Positions 36,389 through 45,880 of a stretch of DNA of 64,000 nt are shown here, in pieces. The notes below the pieces were generated by a model. That model worked only from the letters and a program-made list of their open reading frames with translations, ran no database searches and was not told the DNA's origin. The position numbers and the translations under genes were made by a program. Positions within the stretch are counted from its first letter, which is position 1; every line of letters begins with the position of its first letter. Source of the stretch: Bradyrhizobium arachidis (lineage in GTDB: Bacteria > Pseudomonadota > Alphaproteobacteria > Rhizobiales > Xanthobacteraceae); contig NZ_CP077970.1 of the NCBI RefSeq assembly GCF_024758505.1, forward strand, positions 1,364,001-1,428,000, written 5' to 3'.

Positions 36389-38422
36389 TCAGCCACGTTG
36401 AGGAAAGAGACGAACCCGTGGGCCCCGGTTCGTTTCCTGCAACTCGGCCCTGTAAGGTACGGTGCGGATATAGAAACTCGTCGGCCGCCCCGCGCTTGGC
36501 ATCAGGCGCTCGCCCTCCAGGTCAGGGATGAGATAATCCGGAAGCCAGCGTTCGCGGTGCTGCCACCCCCCGCGGATGAGAGGCCCGATGTCCACTTGCG
36601 GCTGATAGGATGGCCCTGCTTCATTCGTAGGCCGAGCGCGAGGATGATGGATGAGACGAACGTCCCTGCGCCCTCCTGCCCCCAACGTGGCCGAGTAGAG
36701 CTCACCGTTGATCAAGAATTGGCTGGGGCCGTACTGGTTCGGCAGCAGATTGATATTATCCAGTATGTCGACCAGGACGGGGGAGGCCGGTTGGGAGCGG
36801 TGCTCCCACCCCTCGCCGACGACATGTCCGATTTCGCGTAGCTCCTGAGGGGCCCTCGATGGCCCGGCGAACGACGGCGGTCCGGCGAAGGCGGGCGCGG
36901 GCGCCCAATGAGCATCGTCGCGCAATTCATGGGGTGTGGGCGGATCTAGGTTAACCAGCGGATCAAGGCCGCCATAGATGTCTGACGGCGGACGCGTCCC
37001 AGATGATGATGGAGCTGATCCTTGCATCGCCTCTCTAAACAAATCCCAAGCTCCCGCGCTCGGGGTTGCTGGCGTTGCCGGAAGCTCCAAAAACCAGTTG
37101 GGTTGCGGTGTGGATGATGATGGAGTGGGCTCTCGCATCGCTTCCCTGAACACGGCCCAAGCTCCCGAGCTTGGGGTGGCTGGCGTTGCGGGAAGCTCCT
37201 GCGGGGGGCCGGGCTGCTGAGCGTCTTCGCCGAAAAGTGGAGGGGCATCCACAGGAGGCTGCAACCCCAGCGCTCTGTTTGCATCGAGGACCTGCTGGTA
37301 TCGCTTAAGCCTTAGCAAATCAGCGTTGATTTTGGAGTCCTTGGTTTCTTGCCGGTAGGCCTCAACATCTTGGGTCAACCCAGTGGTAAAGAGCCGGCCA
37401 GCCATGGCTTCTCTCTCGCGTGCTTGCAGCCAATCGCTCAGCCTGTAAAGGCGACGGGCCTGCCTATCCACGCTCTCCGGCTCGATCCGCTGGGTGGCCT
37501 TTTCCGCCGCGGCCCACATGTCGATGAGGGTTGCGTCTGCGGGATAGGGATTTAAGCGGCGGATATCGGCTGACAGTTCCTTTCCGGCGCCGACGTCCCG
37601 CAGCTTTTTTAAGGCCGCCTTGATTCGCCTGCTGCGATCCTTCGCATAGGTTTCAGCATCGTTATCCAATTCATCGGCCAACGCCGGGTTGCCAATTCGA
37701 TCCGCGATTGATGCCTGCCCGTTCTCGCTCAGGCGGGCGCTGAAATGGCGCAGATCGGCTATTGCATTTCTTATGGTGCCATCCCCCAGCGTCCCCGTGG
37801 CTCTGCTTTTGAATTCCTCAAATAGAGCCTTGTCGTCGTCCGGGACCCCGCGTGTTCGGCCGGGCTGTTTGGCATGATCAGCGCGAAACGTCGTTGAAAT
37901 GAACTCCTGCTCCGCCGCGGAGCCGGACGACTCCCGACTGCTGGTTCCCCCTAACGCCTTCGCAACGCCTGACTTGATGCGCGACCACAGTCCGCGGCTT
38001 TTGCTGCTCTTCGCCCCCATCGCGGGCTGCGCCATTGGCAAGCCGTAGCGCGCGCTGCTGAACAGATCATCCCGCAAATTGGAATGCGGCAGGACTTCGG
38101 TCGAACTTCCAAGGTGAGTGCGGGGGATGTCTACGCTATGCCTCGTTCTTCTGAACGAATTGCCTCCCAGCCGAGACTGTGACGGCATGCGCATCGAACC
38201 GCCAATATCAGCGCGCCGGATCTCTCTACCGTCCTCTGCGGGACTCTGATGAGGTGAACTGGAGTCTGTGGAGCTCTCATCAGGCGAATTGAGTTGCAAC
38301 CGCTCCATCTGCCGCTCAAAGCTGCCCTGCCCACTCGCATTGTCCGATTGTTGCCCCGCCCGCAGGGCGGAGTATTGCTGCATCCAAGCTCCCGTATTTT
38401 TGAATGGGTCGATCGGATCCAT
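36389..38422 (-). CDS. Modular type III effector related to the repeat effector, with duplicated C-terminal module
   Basis: 677 residues; AAGGAG precedes ATG 38422 and a strong tts box lies 95 bases before it. The N-terminus is Ser/Gln-rich (MDPIDPFKNTGAWMQQYSAL), fitting a secretion signal. Two helical units (about 195-280 and 295-378) share ...LSxWL/ARL...IAxR...DVxxY with the effector at 31649. Residues 410-446 and 447-476 are two copies of LPATPATPSxGAWxxFREAM. One RPPSDIYGGLDPLVNLDPPTPHELRDDAH unit follows at 477. The last part is a duplicated module (about 531-595 and 612-677) with the shared pattern IG...GW-HR...L...P..F.I...Y.A.L...VRL. No enzyme motif recognised. Probably acts in the host cell. 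Confidence 0.8.
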   Translation of the reverse strand: MDPIDPFKNTGAWMQQYSALRAGQQSDNASGQGSFERQMERLQLNSPDESSTDSSSPHQSPAEDGREIRRADIGGSMRMPSQSRLGGNSFRRTRHSVDIPRTHLGSSTEVLPHSNLRDDLFSSARYGLPMAQPAMGAKSSKSRGLWSRIKSGVAKALGGTSSRESSGSAAEQEFISTTFRADHAKQPGRTRGVPDDDKALFEEFKSRATGTLGDGTIRNAIADLRHFSARLSENGQASIADRIGNPALADELDNDAETYAKDRSRRIKAALKKLRDVGAGKELSADIRRLNPYPADATLIDMWAAAEKATQRIEPESVDRQARRLYRLSDWLQAREREAMAGRLFTTGLTQDVEAYRQETKDSKINADLLRLKRYQQVLDANRALGLQPPVDAPPLFGEDAQQPGPPQELPATPATPSSGAWAVFREAMREPTPSSSTPQPNWFLELPATPATPSAGAWDLFREAMQGSAPSSSGTRPPSDIYGGLDPLVNLDPPTPHELRDDAHWAPAPAFAGPPSFAGPSRAPQELREIGHVVGEGWEHRSQPASPVLVDILDNINLLPNQYGPSQFLINGELYSATLGAGGRRDVRLIHHPRARPTNEAGPSYQPQVDIGPLIRGGWQHRERWLPDYLIPDLEGERLMPSAGRPTSFYIRTVPYRAELQETNRGPRVRLFPQRG

Positions 38423-38516
38423 CCGGCTCTCCTTGACTTTCGCGTCTTACGCAACTCTGCCAACCTCCGGCCCAGTATGCGCAGGCGACGGAGGTTCAAG
38501 CGAGAGCCAAGTTGAT

Positions 38517-38546
38517 TTTGCGGGGATAAGCTTTCGAAAAGCTGAC
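38517..38546 (-). promoter_or_regulatory. tts box of the modular effector
   Basis: Minus strand from 38546 reads GTCAGCTTTTCGAAAGCTTA, an almost ideal TtsI box. It faces the effector starting at 38422. The stretch from 38550 to 39387 contains no supported gene. Confidence 0.9.
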
Positions 38547-39387
38547 GAGCGCAATAGCCGAGCACACGTATCGATCTTGCGGCTGTGCAAGCCAATCCGC
38601 TCCCGCGTTCGGCCCCAATGGTGCGCCGGCCGCGCCGCCTCGCGACCATGGCACGGCCGCAGGCCGCCGTGACATCCGCCTTCATCATCGTGCCGAGTAC
38701 CTCGATCCCTACCGTAAGCTCGAGCCGATCCAAGCTCGCCTGCATTTTCCGAAAACGCTTCGTCCATAGCCCCGCTCGCCGGCGAACCGGCGGTGAGATA
38801 ACTCGCGTCATGGAATTGCTCTCCCTAGTGGAATTCAGCGTCCCGAGCCTACCGCCTCAAGGCGGGCAACGCCGACCTCTTGAAGAAATTCAACAGAACC
38901 AGGGATCTTCAACAGGTTACATCTCCGACTATCAGCCGATGCTGGATTCCAACAGCTGACAGTCTTTAAGACTGAGCAAGATCGGCTGAGTTTGTGCCTC
39001 ATTCAATTCCGATCTTGAGCTGGTCACAGCGGACTTCGTGATCTCGTGGCCTCATGCGATGCCGCCTGGTTTCAGATCGACATCGATGCGAACAAATTCG
39101 GAAGAATAGGCTGAGCTCGATCTCGCAGCCCACTTGTCGCTTCGGTGCCGCGCGGCCTCAACTGCGAGAAGCTTGCGGTCGGCGTCGACCAGCTCGACTG
39201 TCCTCGCGGAATTCCAGGTAAGGGCCAGCCAACGTCGAACATCGGCCCACTGCAGTTTAATGCACTTGGTCTTCAAGAGCGACGCTTCGCCTGACTGCCC
39301 ATTCCGGAAACTCCGCCTCGCTATCGCGTTTGCCGACTTCCAAATCGGCACCCCGATGGAGCTCGCCAGGATGCACAAGCAAATCCC

Positions 39388-39510
39388 TAAAGCATGATCC
39401 GGAATAGTGTGAAGCGGTTTTCCCTCGGAACGCGTTTGCACGGAGATCATGCGCAAACAACAACCTAAAGCGCAGTGACGACTCATCCTAATCGCATCGC
39501 GATTTAGACG
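39388..39510. repeat. Rhizobiales intergenic repeat (palindromic, AAGCATGATCCGGA type)
   Basis: The series AAAGCATGATCCGGAATAGT, GTGAAGCGGTTTTCC, GATCATGCGCAAACAACAAC, CTAAAGCGCAGTGACGA and AATCGCATCGCGATTTAGA is the familiar dispersed intergenic element of Bradyrhizobium and relatives. It supports the taxonomic guess. It is slightly diverged from the form I remember. Confidence 0.65.
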
Positions 39511-39800
39511 ATGTGCCTGTCAATCAGTCCAGCGTCTCACCACGGCTGGGTATCCTGATTGCCAAGCAGCAATTGTGCAGCAACAGTATCGGCCGCTTGC
39601 GAAGCTGATGAATTGCATCTGAGCCGCTGCCGCGCGCGCCCGGTAATCGTTCGAAGACGTCAGCTCCGTCATGCGCGTGGATCTGCCGGCTGAGCGTTTT
39701 CAACAAACGGCCCATTCGGCGCGCCGGCAGCCGAAAACAACATGACGTAGCGAAGGCCGGGTGGAAACAAAATTGACGCCCCTGCAATTGGAAGGTCGCT

Positions 39801-42263
39801 TCACAGCTCAATCGCGTGGTCCTCAAGCACCTGGCGCGTCAGAGCGCCCTTGATCTCGCGGGCGATCTCTTCGCGGATCTGGGCTCCGAACTGCACCTCG
39901 GCCTCGCTGTCTCCGGTGAGATGATGATCGGCGAGCCGTTGCTCAAGGCGGCTCGGAAACTCCTCGTTTATCGCCTCGGCGAGCCGGTTCTCCATCTGTG
40001 CATGGGCTTCGGGAGCGATCCGGCTCACCACCATGTCCCACGGTTGCCAGCGAGTTGCCAGATAGTCGGCGAACCCCGCCGCCTCCTCATTGCGCACCTG
40101 GATCTCGGCTGCGTTGAGGTCGTCGTCAGTGACGTAAGCGACATCAAAGAACCGCATGTCCGGAGCGATGAGCTGCAGGTCCAGCCGCTCACGTAGCTTG
40201 ACCTGATAGGCGAGATAGACTTCGATCTCGTCGACGAAGCGGAGCGAGTCGACCTTCTGACGGGCGATCGGCTCGAGCGCGTTCAGTCGGAACAGGACTC
40301 GCGCCTGCTGGATGAGTTCGCCCAGCCGATCGTCATAGACCTCGTCCTCGACGTCAGCGATCAGACGTGCGGTCTGCATGCCGTTCCAGGTCAGAGTGAT
40401 GCGATCCTGGCAGGTCTCGCTCGCCCCGAAGGCCAGCTGAAAAAACTGCTGGCGCAATTGCGGCCTGATCGCTGCCTGACGCAGATCCTCGGCCACCGCC
40501 TGTCGGAACTCGGGATTGTCATAATTCACAGTCTTCTGCAGCTTGTCGAGGAAGAGCGCGTATTCCGGGGCGCCCGCCTCGTGGGCGAAGTTCTGCCAGG
40601 CGGCGATCGCCTCCGGCTCGCCCTTCAACCAGTCCGCGACCGCCTCGGCCAGCGGCCGTTCCTGATCCGCCGCCGTTTCCCCGCCCATCGAGAAGAAGAC
40701 CCGCGGGCCGGCATAGTTCGGGGCATTCAGGGCTCCCGCCAAATTCGTCCGCACCTGGTCGGGCAGCGGATTATTATCCACATAAACCATGCACCCAGAA
40801 CCTAGCCGGGTTAGCAGGGTCTCCGGCAGGCTGCTCAGGTGATTGTCGCGTGCCTCGAGCACCTGGAGTTCGACCGGCAGGGTCTCGGGCAGGCTCGTCA
40901 GCCTGTTGGCGCTGACGTGGAGTCTCTGGAGCTCAGTCGGGAGTGTCTCGGGCAGGCTGTTCAGCTGGTTATCGCGGGCAAAGAGCAACTGGAGCTCGGC
41001 GGGAAGAGTGTCGGGCAGGCTAGTCAGCCGGTTGCCGTCGGCTTCGAGTTCTTGGAGTTCGGGCGGGAGAGTGCCGGGTAGGCTTGTCAGCCGGTTGCCG
41101 CCGACGGCAAGCAACTGAAGTCCGCTCGGGAGGGCGTCGGGCAGGCTGGTCAACAGGTTGCCGCGGACATCGAGGTCCTGGAGCCCGGCCGGCAGGGTAT
41201 CTGGCAGGCTGGTCAGCCGGTTGCCGCTGACGGCGAGTGTCGAAAGGCCCTCCGGAAGGGTTTCGGGCAATCGGGTCAGCTGGTTGCTGCCGATGACAAG
41301 TGACTGGAGTCCCGTCGGGAGGGTGTCAGGCAGGCGGGTCAACCGATTGCTGCTGATGGCGAGCGTGCGGAGTTCAGACGGGAGAGTGTCAGGCAGGCGC
41401 ACCAGCTCGTTGTCGCTCACGTTGAGCGACTGGAGCCCGGGTGGAAGGGCGGCGGGCAATGTCCTCAGGCCCAGGTCTTGCAGCTCCAGCCCTGCATAGA
41501 CGTCGCCGGTCTCTGCCCAGGCTTTTATTCGTCTTACCGCCTCTTGGCGGTCCTCGTCTTCCGTCTGACCCTCCTCGCTGGCCCATGTGTCCAAGATCTG
41601 GTCGAGAGGCGATTCCCCGAGGAGGGTGTTTTCAAGATCCGTCGGACCGCTGCAAGAGGCCCACGTGCCATGCAATGCTTCGGTCCACTGCGACGCGGCC
41701 GGGGTGAGCCGGCGGCCTCCTCTTGAAGTACTGCCATCGCCTGGCCGGGGCTGCCGGGGAAGGATTGATGCCCCGAGATTTTGCTGCCAAGGAATTGCGG
41801 GGGGCGTTGGCCACTCCGGCACCACATCACCGGGCTCCGCCCACCAATGCTCCTCCTGATCGACATTATGCGTCGGCCAATCGGCAGCTGCATCCATGCC
41901 GTGCCAATCATCCGTCAGACTGAAATTGCCGGCTGGCAACTGGTCACCGCGATCCGCGGCCGCAAAAAGCATATGTTGATTGACCCCTTGCCCAGAGAAT
42001 GTGGGGTGATCCGAGGGCAACCGCGAGGTGCCTTGTCCGACGCGACCCTCGTGCGCCATTCTCAAAAAATCCGCATCTCTGTTCGACACACCACGCGTGT
42101 CGCGGACGCTATTTGAATTGGGGGGCGGGCGCTCGTGCGGGTGCAACTCGTTCAGGTGCTGCTGAAACCCCGCTTGGTCCGCCTGCTCCTGTTGCAGCCA
42201 GTCATAGTACGCCCGCTCGACATCTGGGGGCTCGAACGGGTTGAGGTTGTTGAACGGATCCAT
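39801..42263 (-). CDS. nopM: NopM-like type III effector with ten LRRs and NEL E3 ligase domain
   Basis: 820 residues. AAAGGAGATAAG precedes ATG 42263. The first 230 residues are a long Pro/Gln/Trp-rich region unlike the shorter paralogue, beginning MDPFNNLNPFEPPDVERAYY. About 270-480 are ten LRRs of 21 residues with the LPxxLxxLxxxxNxLxxLPxT consensus. The NEL domain follows, with the catalytic Cys at about 618 in FGASETCQDRITLTWNGMQ. The LRRs choose the host substrate and hold the NEL domain in check; the NEL transfers ubiquitin through the Cys. The NEL region is nearly identical at DNA level to that at 28413-29424 in the same orientation. A strong tts box lies about 90 bases upstream. Confidence 0.92.
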   Translation of the reverse strand: MDPFNNLNPFEPPDVERAYYDWLQQEQADQAGFQQHLNELHPHERPPPNSNSVRDTRGVSNRDADFLRMAHEGRVGQGTSRLPSDHPTFSGQGVNQHMLFAAADRGDQLPAGNFSLTDDWHGMDAAADWPTHNVDQEEHWWAEPGDVVPEWPTPPAIPWQQNLGASILPRQPRPGDGSTSRGGRRLTPAASQWTEALHGTWASCSGPTDLENTLLGESPLDQILDTWASEEGQTEDEDRQEAVRRIKAWAETGDVYAGLELQDLGLRTLPAALPPGLQSLNVSDNELVRLPDTLPSELRTLAISSNRLTRLPDTLPTGLQSLVIGSNQLTRLPETLPEGLSTLAVSGNRLTSLPDTLPAGLQDLDVRGNLLTSLPDALPSGLQLLAVGGNRLTSLPGTLPPELQELEADGNRLTSLPDTLPAELQLLFARDNQLNSLPETLPTELQRLHVSANRLTSLPETLPVELQVLEARDNHLSSLPETLLTRLGSGCMVYVDNNPLPDQVRTNLAGALNAPNYAGPRVFFSMGGETAADQERPLAEAVADWLKGEPEAIAAWQNFAHEAGAPEYALFLDKLQKTVNYDNPEFRQAVAEDLRQAAIRPQLRQQFFQLAFGASETCQDRITLTWNGMQTARLIADVEDEVYDDRLGELIQQARVLFRLNALEPIARQKVDSLRFVDEIEVYLAYQVKLRERLDLQLIAPDMRFFDVAYVTDDDLNAAEIQVRNEEAAGFADYLATRWQPWDMVVSRIAPEAHAQMENRLAEAINEEFPSRLEQRLADHHLTGDSEAEVQFGAQIREEIAREIKGALTRQVLEDHAIEL

Positions 42264-42320
42264 CTTATCTCCTTTGACAGATCTGACCAGCTAACGCCGA
42301 ACCTGGATAAACACGCTATC

Positions 42321-42350
42321 GCTACGAGGCTTAGCTTTCGAGAAGCTGAC
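42321..42350 (-). promoter_or_regulatory. tts box of the second nopM-like gene
   Basis: Minus strand from 42350 reads GTCAGCTTCTCGAAAGCTAA, identical over these 20 bases to the box at 31371. The stretch from 42351 to 43103 holds no supported gene. Confidence 0.9.
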
Positions 42351-43103
42351 GAGGAATCAGAATGATCGTAACCGTCCTGTTAGGTCACCGCGGGACGCTT
42401 AGCGCTGAACGCCCGCGCTGCGGTTCGACATGCCGAGGCCGGACCGTCCCGGCGTTTCCAGAAGCCGATTTACGAGCCTCTCTCAAGAACGTCAGCGCTT
42501 GCGGGCGCCGGCGATGCGGTCAACAACTGGTGGCGATCTCGTGGTCAATTCCGTCCAAGCTGAAGCTAATGCGCCGCGATCATGACGCACGTCAGTTGAC
42601 TGCAAACAGGTCTGCCAGACTTGTGAGGGGGCCCCGCTGGGCCGGTTACGCAGCGGTGCCGCGCAAGGCAGGCATGATCGCGTCTACACCACAACCGCTA
42701 ATGGCCCGGGTCATCAAATACGCGAGAGGCTCGATGATGATATGCGACGGGGACGCGGGCCTGAGGCCGAGGGTTATCCTCTCACCGCGACGAATCTCAA
42801 AATGTGCTCTGCCGGCAAAAGCGGTCTCGGCAACATCAGCCAACAGGACGCCACCCATTAAATCGGGCGCCACGCCCGCCGGGATGAGGGTATGACGTGG
42901 CGCAGAGTGCCATAGCGGTTAGCTCTCACGACGGCGCCTGGGAAATCAGAGACTGGGCAAAAGTTGCAATTTGTCAGCGCGTTCGAGCCAACACCGCGAA
43001 CGCTGTCCTGCAAAGCAACGACACGCGAGCCCGCGTGCGTCGTCGTGATCGAAAGGTCGCATGCCGGCCGTGTAGAAGCCGTCTCGCATATCCTGACCTG
43101 CAC

Positions 43104-43133
43104 GTCAGATTGGCGTCAGCTGGGACAAATATG
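43104..43133 (+). promoter_or_regulatory. Degenerate tts box before the second nopP
   Basis: GTCAGATTGGCGTCAGCTGG at 43104-43123 keeps GTCAG-TT--CG--AGCT of the TtsI consensus. It lies about 70 bases from the start codon. Confidence 0.55.
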
Positions 43134-43200
43134 CATGTGCGCTCGCTTGAGCAGCCTGAATTCGCTGCCAAGCAACTTCACCGATAGGAGGAAAATCTAC

Positions 43201-44037
43201 ATGTATAGCCGAATCAATGGCTCATCCGGTCAATTTTGCAACGCTAGCCAGGCCGACGATGCCAGATATTCGGCGGACAGCGACAGCTTCGCGGAGACGC
43301 TCGCAAACATGCACTTGGGGCCGAACTCGCACGCTGGTCCGTCTTCGTCAGCAACACAGTCGTACTCGCTCGTTGGCAGGCCCCCTGTCGTGGAGATCTC
43401 GAAGCGCTCATTCGCTGAAAAAGCAAAAGCCTACCATGACGATGAGATCATGTATATTGCCGCGAACCCGCAAGAGTATTCGCCTCACATATCCTCGAAG
43501 GCCAAGCGCACGAAAGAGATTGCTGAACAATACGGCACCACAAAATACGATACGGAAAGCGCGCGCTATTTCAGCTATCAACTAGGCAACACCAGCGTCG
43601 GACTCTTAAGGACAGAAGGCGGATTTGAGATGCGCGAGGTGTTCCAAGGAGAACAGTGGCAGAAAAAGTTTCCCGGGCGAACTGAAGTCACATCCACCGT
43701 CGATCTTCGGATCGTCCATCCGCTCGTCGATAACGCGGGCGATATTTTGCTGGAGCATCAGCTTCGGCTAGACGGCGATGGGGCGCTCCTCCATTCCCGT
43801 CCCGGTAATGCAGAAGCCAGGGCCCGCTCGCAGCAGTTTGGCTTTGTTGACGTGGATGACGATAACATGGTGCTTGATCCCACCCAGCATCCGGAGAAGT
43901 GGACGAAGAACAGTGACGGTCAATGGCAGCGGGCAGACAAACCCACACTATATTTATCCAAAGCAGAGGCCAATGATACCGAGGGTGAAACGGGGCGCGT
44001 TTCGGATCGGGCCGAGGACGACTACGACTTTATGTAG
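43201..44037 (+). CDS. nopP: NopP-family type III effector, second copy
   Basis: 278 residues from ATG 43201, directly after AGGAGGAAAATCTAC, a very good ribosome site; a TTG at 42964 in the same frame is rejected. It aligns along its length with the copy at 34912: MYSRINGSSGQFCNASQADD, RPPVVEISKRSFAEKAKAYHDDEI, ARYFSYQLGNTSVGLLRTEG, STVDLRIVHPLVDNAGDILL and the end DDYDFM. The two differ mostly in the Ser-rich N-terminus and the 120-150 region, so they are old paralogues. Secreted effector, probably acting in the plant cytoplasm. No catalytic motif seen. Confidence 0.87.
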   Translation: MYSRINGSSGQFCNASQADDARYSADSDSFAETLANMHLGPNSHAGPSSSATQSYSLVGRPPVVEISKRSFAEKAKAYHDDEIMYIAANPQEYSPHISSKAKRTKEIAEQYGTTKYDTESARYFSYQLGNTSVGLLRTEGGFEMREVFQGEQWQKKFPGRTEVTSTVDLRIVHPLVDNAGDILLEHQLRLDGDGALLHSRPGNAEARARSQQFGFVDVDDDNMVLDPTQHPEKWTKNSDGQWQRADKPTLYLSKAEANDTEGETGRVSDRAEDDYDFM

Positions 44038-45115
44038 GATCGCTTAGGATCTCTGGCAGACGAGTCGGACAAGACTGAACCTGGAACATGTCGTTTCTCG
44101 CTGAACGCGCCTCGCTAACCGGTCGTTCGACGACATCGGCTCCATCATCGGCGCTCGGCCTGGTGTCCCCGGTTTCGGCCTCCATGGTAGGGAGGCTGAG
44201 ACTGTCTTTCGGTAGCCTATCTGCCGGTGGATGAGATCTGATAGCGCTGCCGCTTGAGCAGAACGTGCAGGCGCCGATCAACGGACCGGCGCCTGCGCGA
44301 TCGTTCTTCTGCGTTCGCGCGGACCCAAACATCATCCGCCCGTTTCGTGCCGCATTTGTTAGCGCGTCAATGGGCAGCAAAGTGAGCGGGATTCGCGCAC
44401 CGCCACGTGGGCGGCGTCGCTTTTAGCGAGCACCGCCCCAGATCGAGGCTGTCGCGCCTTTATTGGTGAAGCCGTCGGACCACTACGCGCGCGCCCCGGG
44501 AGCAGCGCCTTCCGGCCTCAAATGATAGCGGCCGGTGCGGCGAATGTGACGATGTTATGCATGGGATGCATCCATGTGCTCGCAGTCGAGCACCTTACGC
44601 CTGCGAATGAACTGCTCAACAAAGAATCGCAACAGATTCTGTTGCTTGAAGATTTTGTGCGCAGCGCCTCGTGCGACCGCCTCCTTGAAGCTCGTGGAGT
44701 ACGCGCGGATACCCCTGAAATCCTGGCTCGCCCGCGACCGACAGTCGCAGCCGTGATGCCATGGGACGATTGCGACAGTCGATGCGAACCCGCGGACGGA
44801 TGCATCCGTCAACTTGATGCCGACGCTGCCCACCCCATCGCCAATAACTGTGACTATTCTCCAACCATCATGGCCGATACGACCGCCACCCCCCCCCCGG
44901 ATGGGCCACTCATCATGCAGGCGCCTGGCGCGAGCATGCCTGTTGCGTATGGCGCGCGCGGCAGGCGAGGCAATCCGCGCCTGCTTTGCGATGTCATGCA
45001 GTGGTCAAGGGCTGTAGCTCGTGTTGCAATAGCCGCCCATCAGCGGGCAAGCCGACAGTCCGGGCCGAACTTTAGGATTGGATGAATTCTTCAGGCTCAT
45101 CGATCATCCGTTTAC
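44038..45115. other. Gene-poor stretch
   Basis: A plus frame at 44522-45085 and its minus-strand counterpart are both open, but neither has a ribosome site or a recognisable domain. I make no call. Confidence 0.4.
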
Positions 45116-45880
45116 CTAACTTGATTCTTCCGAAAGAATGTCAATGGCCTCGAGCCTTGCGTCATATTCCTCGTATGTGCCGAGCACGGCTTGGCCAACT
45201 GTCAAGTTGTGCACGGGATCGATAATCGAGGGGGAATCGTAAGTTAGGGAGACGGGTCCAGTAAACAGAACTTCTTCGCCACGCTCGTCGCGTCGCAACG
45301 TTCGGTCGGTGCACCATTTGACGAGTTGCGTTACTGCTCCCTTCCCGGACTCATTGATGGGCGGCAGGTGCCGAACCGAATAGAAATTCGTCCGCGCAGA
45401 ATACATCTGTCGCGAACCCGAGCTCATGCGCTGGTCTGGTTGAGCGGTAAGGGTCAGCAGGCGCTTGCCAGCCGGACGCTCGAGCGTGCCCTGAATTAGA
45501 CCACCTTCCCTGATCAAAGTGATGTGCGCCAGCTTTTTTGGAGCACCAAGGACCTCTCGTCCCGAGGCGAGAGCTGCATCATTCTTTGTCACGTAAATGT
45601 AAGGGATATAGTAGCCAATCTCACCGTCGGGATCACGAACTTGAATTCCTGAATAGCACTCCAAGTATGGCCCGACAGTGCTTGAGCGATAGCTCGCGAC
45701 CCCCACAATGGTGATTGCAGGGTTTGCTGCAGGTACGAGCTCTTTCGGCAATAAACAATTTGCCTCGTGCCCCACGCTGAACATAAGGTTTATGGCTTGG
45801 CAGCCGAGAAACGAACTGCCACGATTTTTGCCCCCATGGTAAAGGGGCGCGTCAAGCGGAATGCCTTTGACGTCAGGCAT
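45116..45880 (-). CDS. Acetoacetate decarboxylase (ADC) family protein
   Basis: 254 residues from ATG 45880, preceded by GAGGAGGAGTGCG; an upstream start at 45901 would lie before this ribosome site. Typical ADC blocks: VGVASYRSSTVGPYLECYSGI, GEIGYYIPYIYVTKNDAALASGREVLGAPKKLAHI and FYSVRHLPPI. The lysine pair in GAPKK corresponds to the Schiff-base lysine region of acetoacetate decarboxylase. Many ADC-family proteins are not true decarboxylases but act on other keto or enol acids, often beside short-chain dehydrogenases and oleate-hydratase-like genes, as here. Substrate unknown. Confidence 0.8.
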   Translation of the reverse strand: MPDVKGIPLDAPLYHGGKNRGSSFLGCQAINLMFSVGHEANCLLPKELVPAANPAITIVGVASYRSSTVGPYLECYSGIQVRDPDGEIGYYIPYIYVTKNDAALASGREVLGAPKKLAHITLIREGGLIQGTLERPAGKRLLTLTAQPDQRMSSGSRQMYSARTNFYSVRHLPPINESGKGAVTQLVKWCTDRTLRRDERGEEVLFTGPVSLTYDSPSIIDPVHNLTVGQAVLGTYEEYDARLEAIDILSEESS

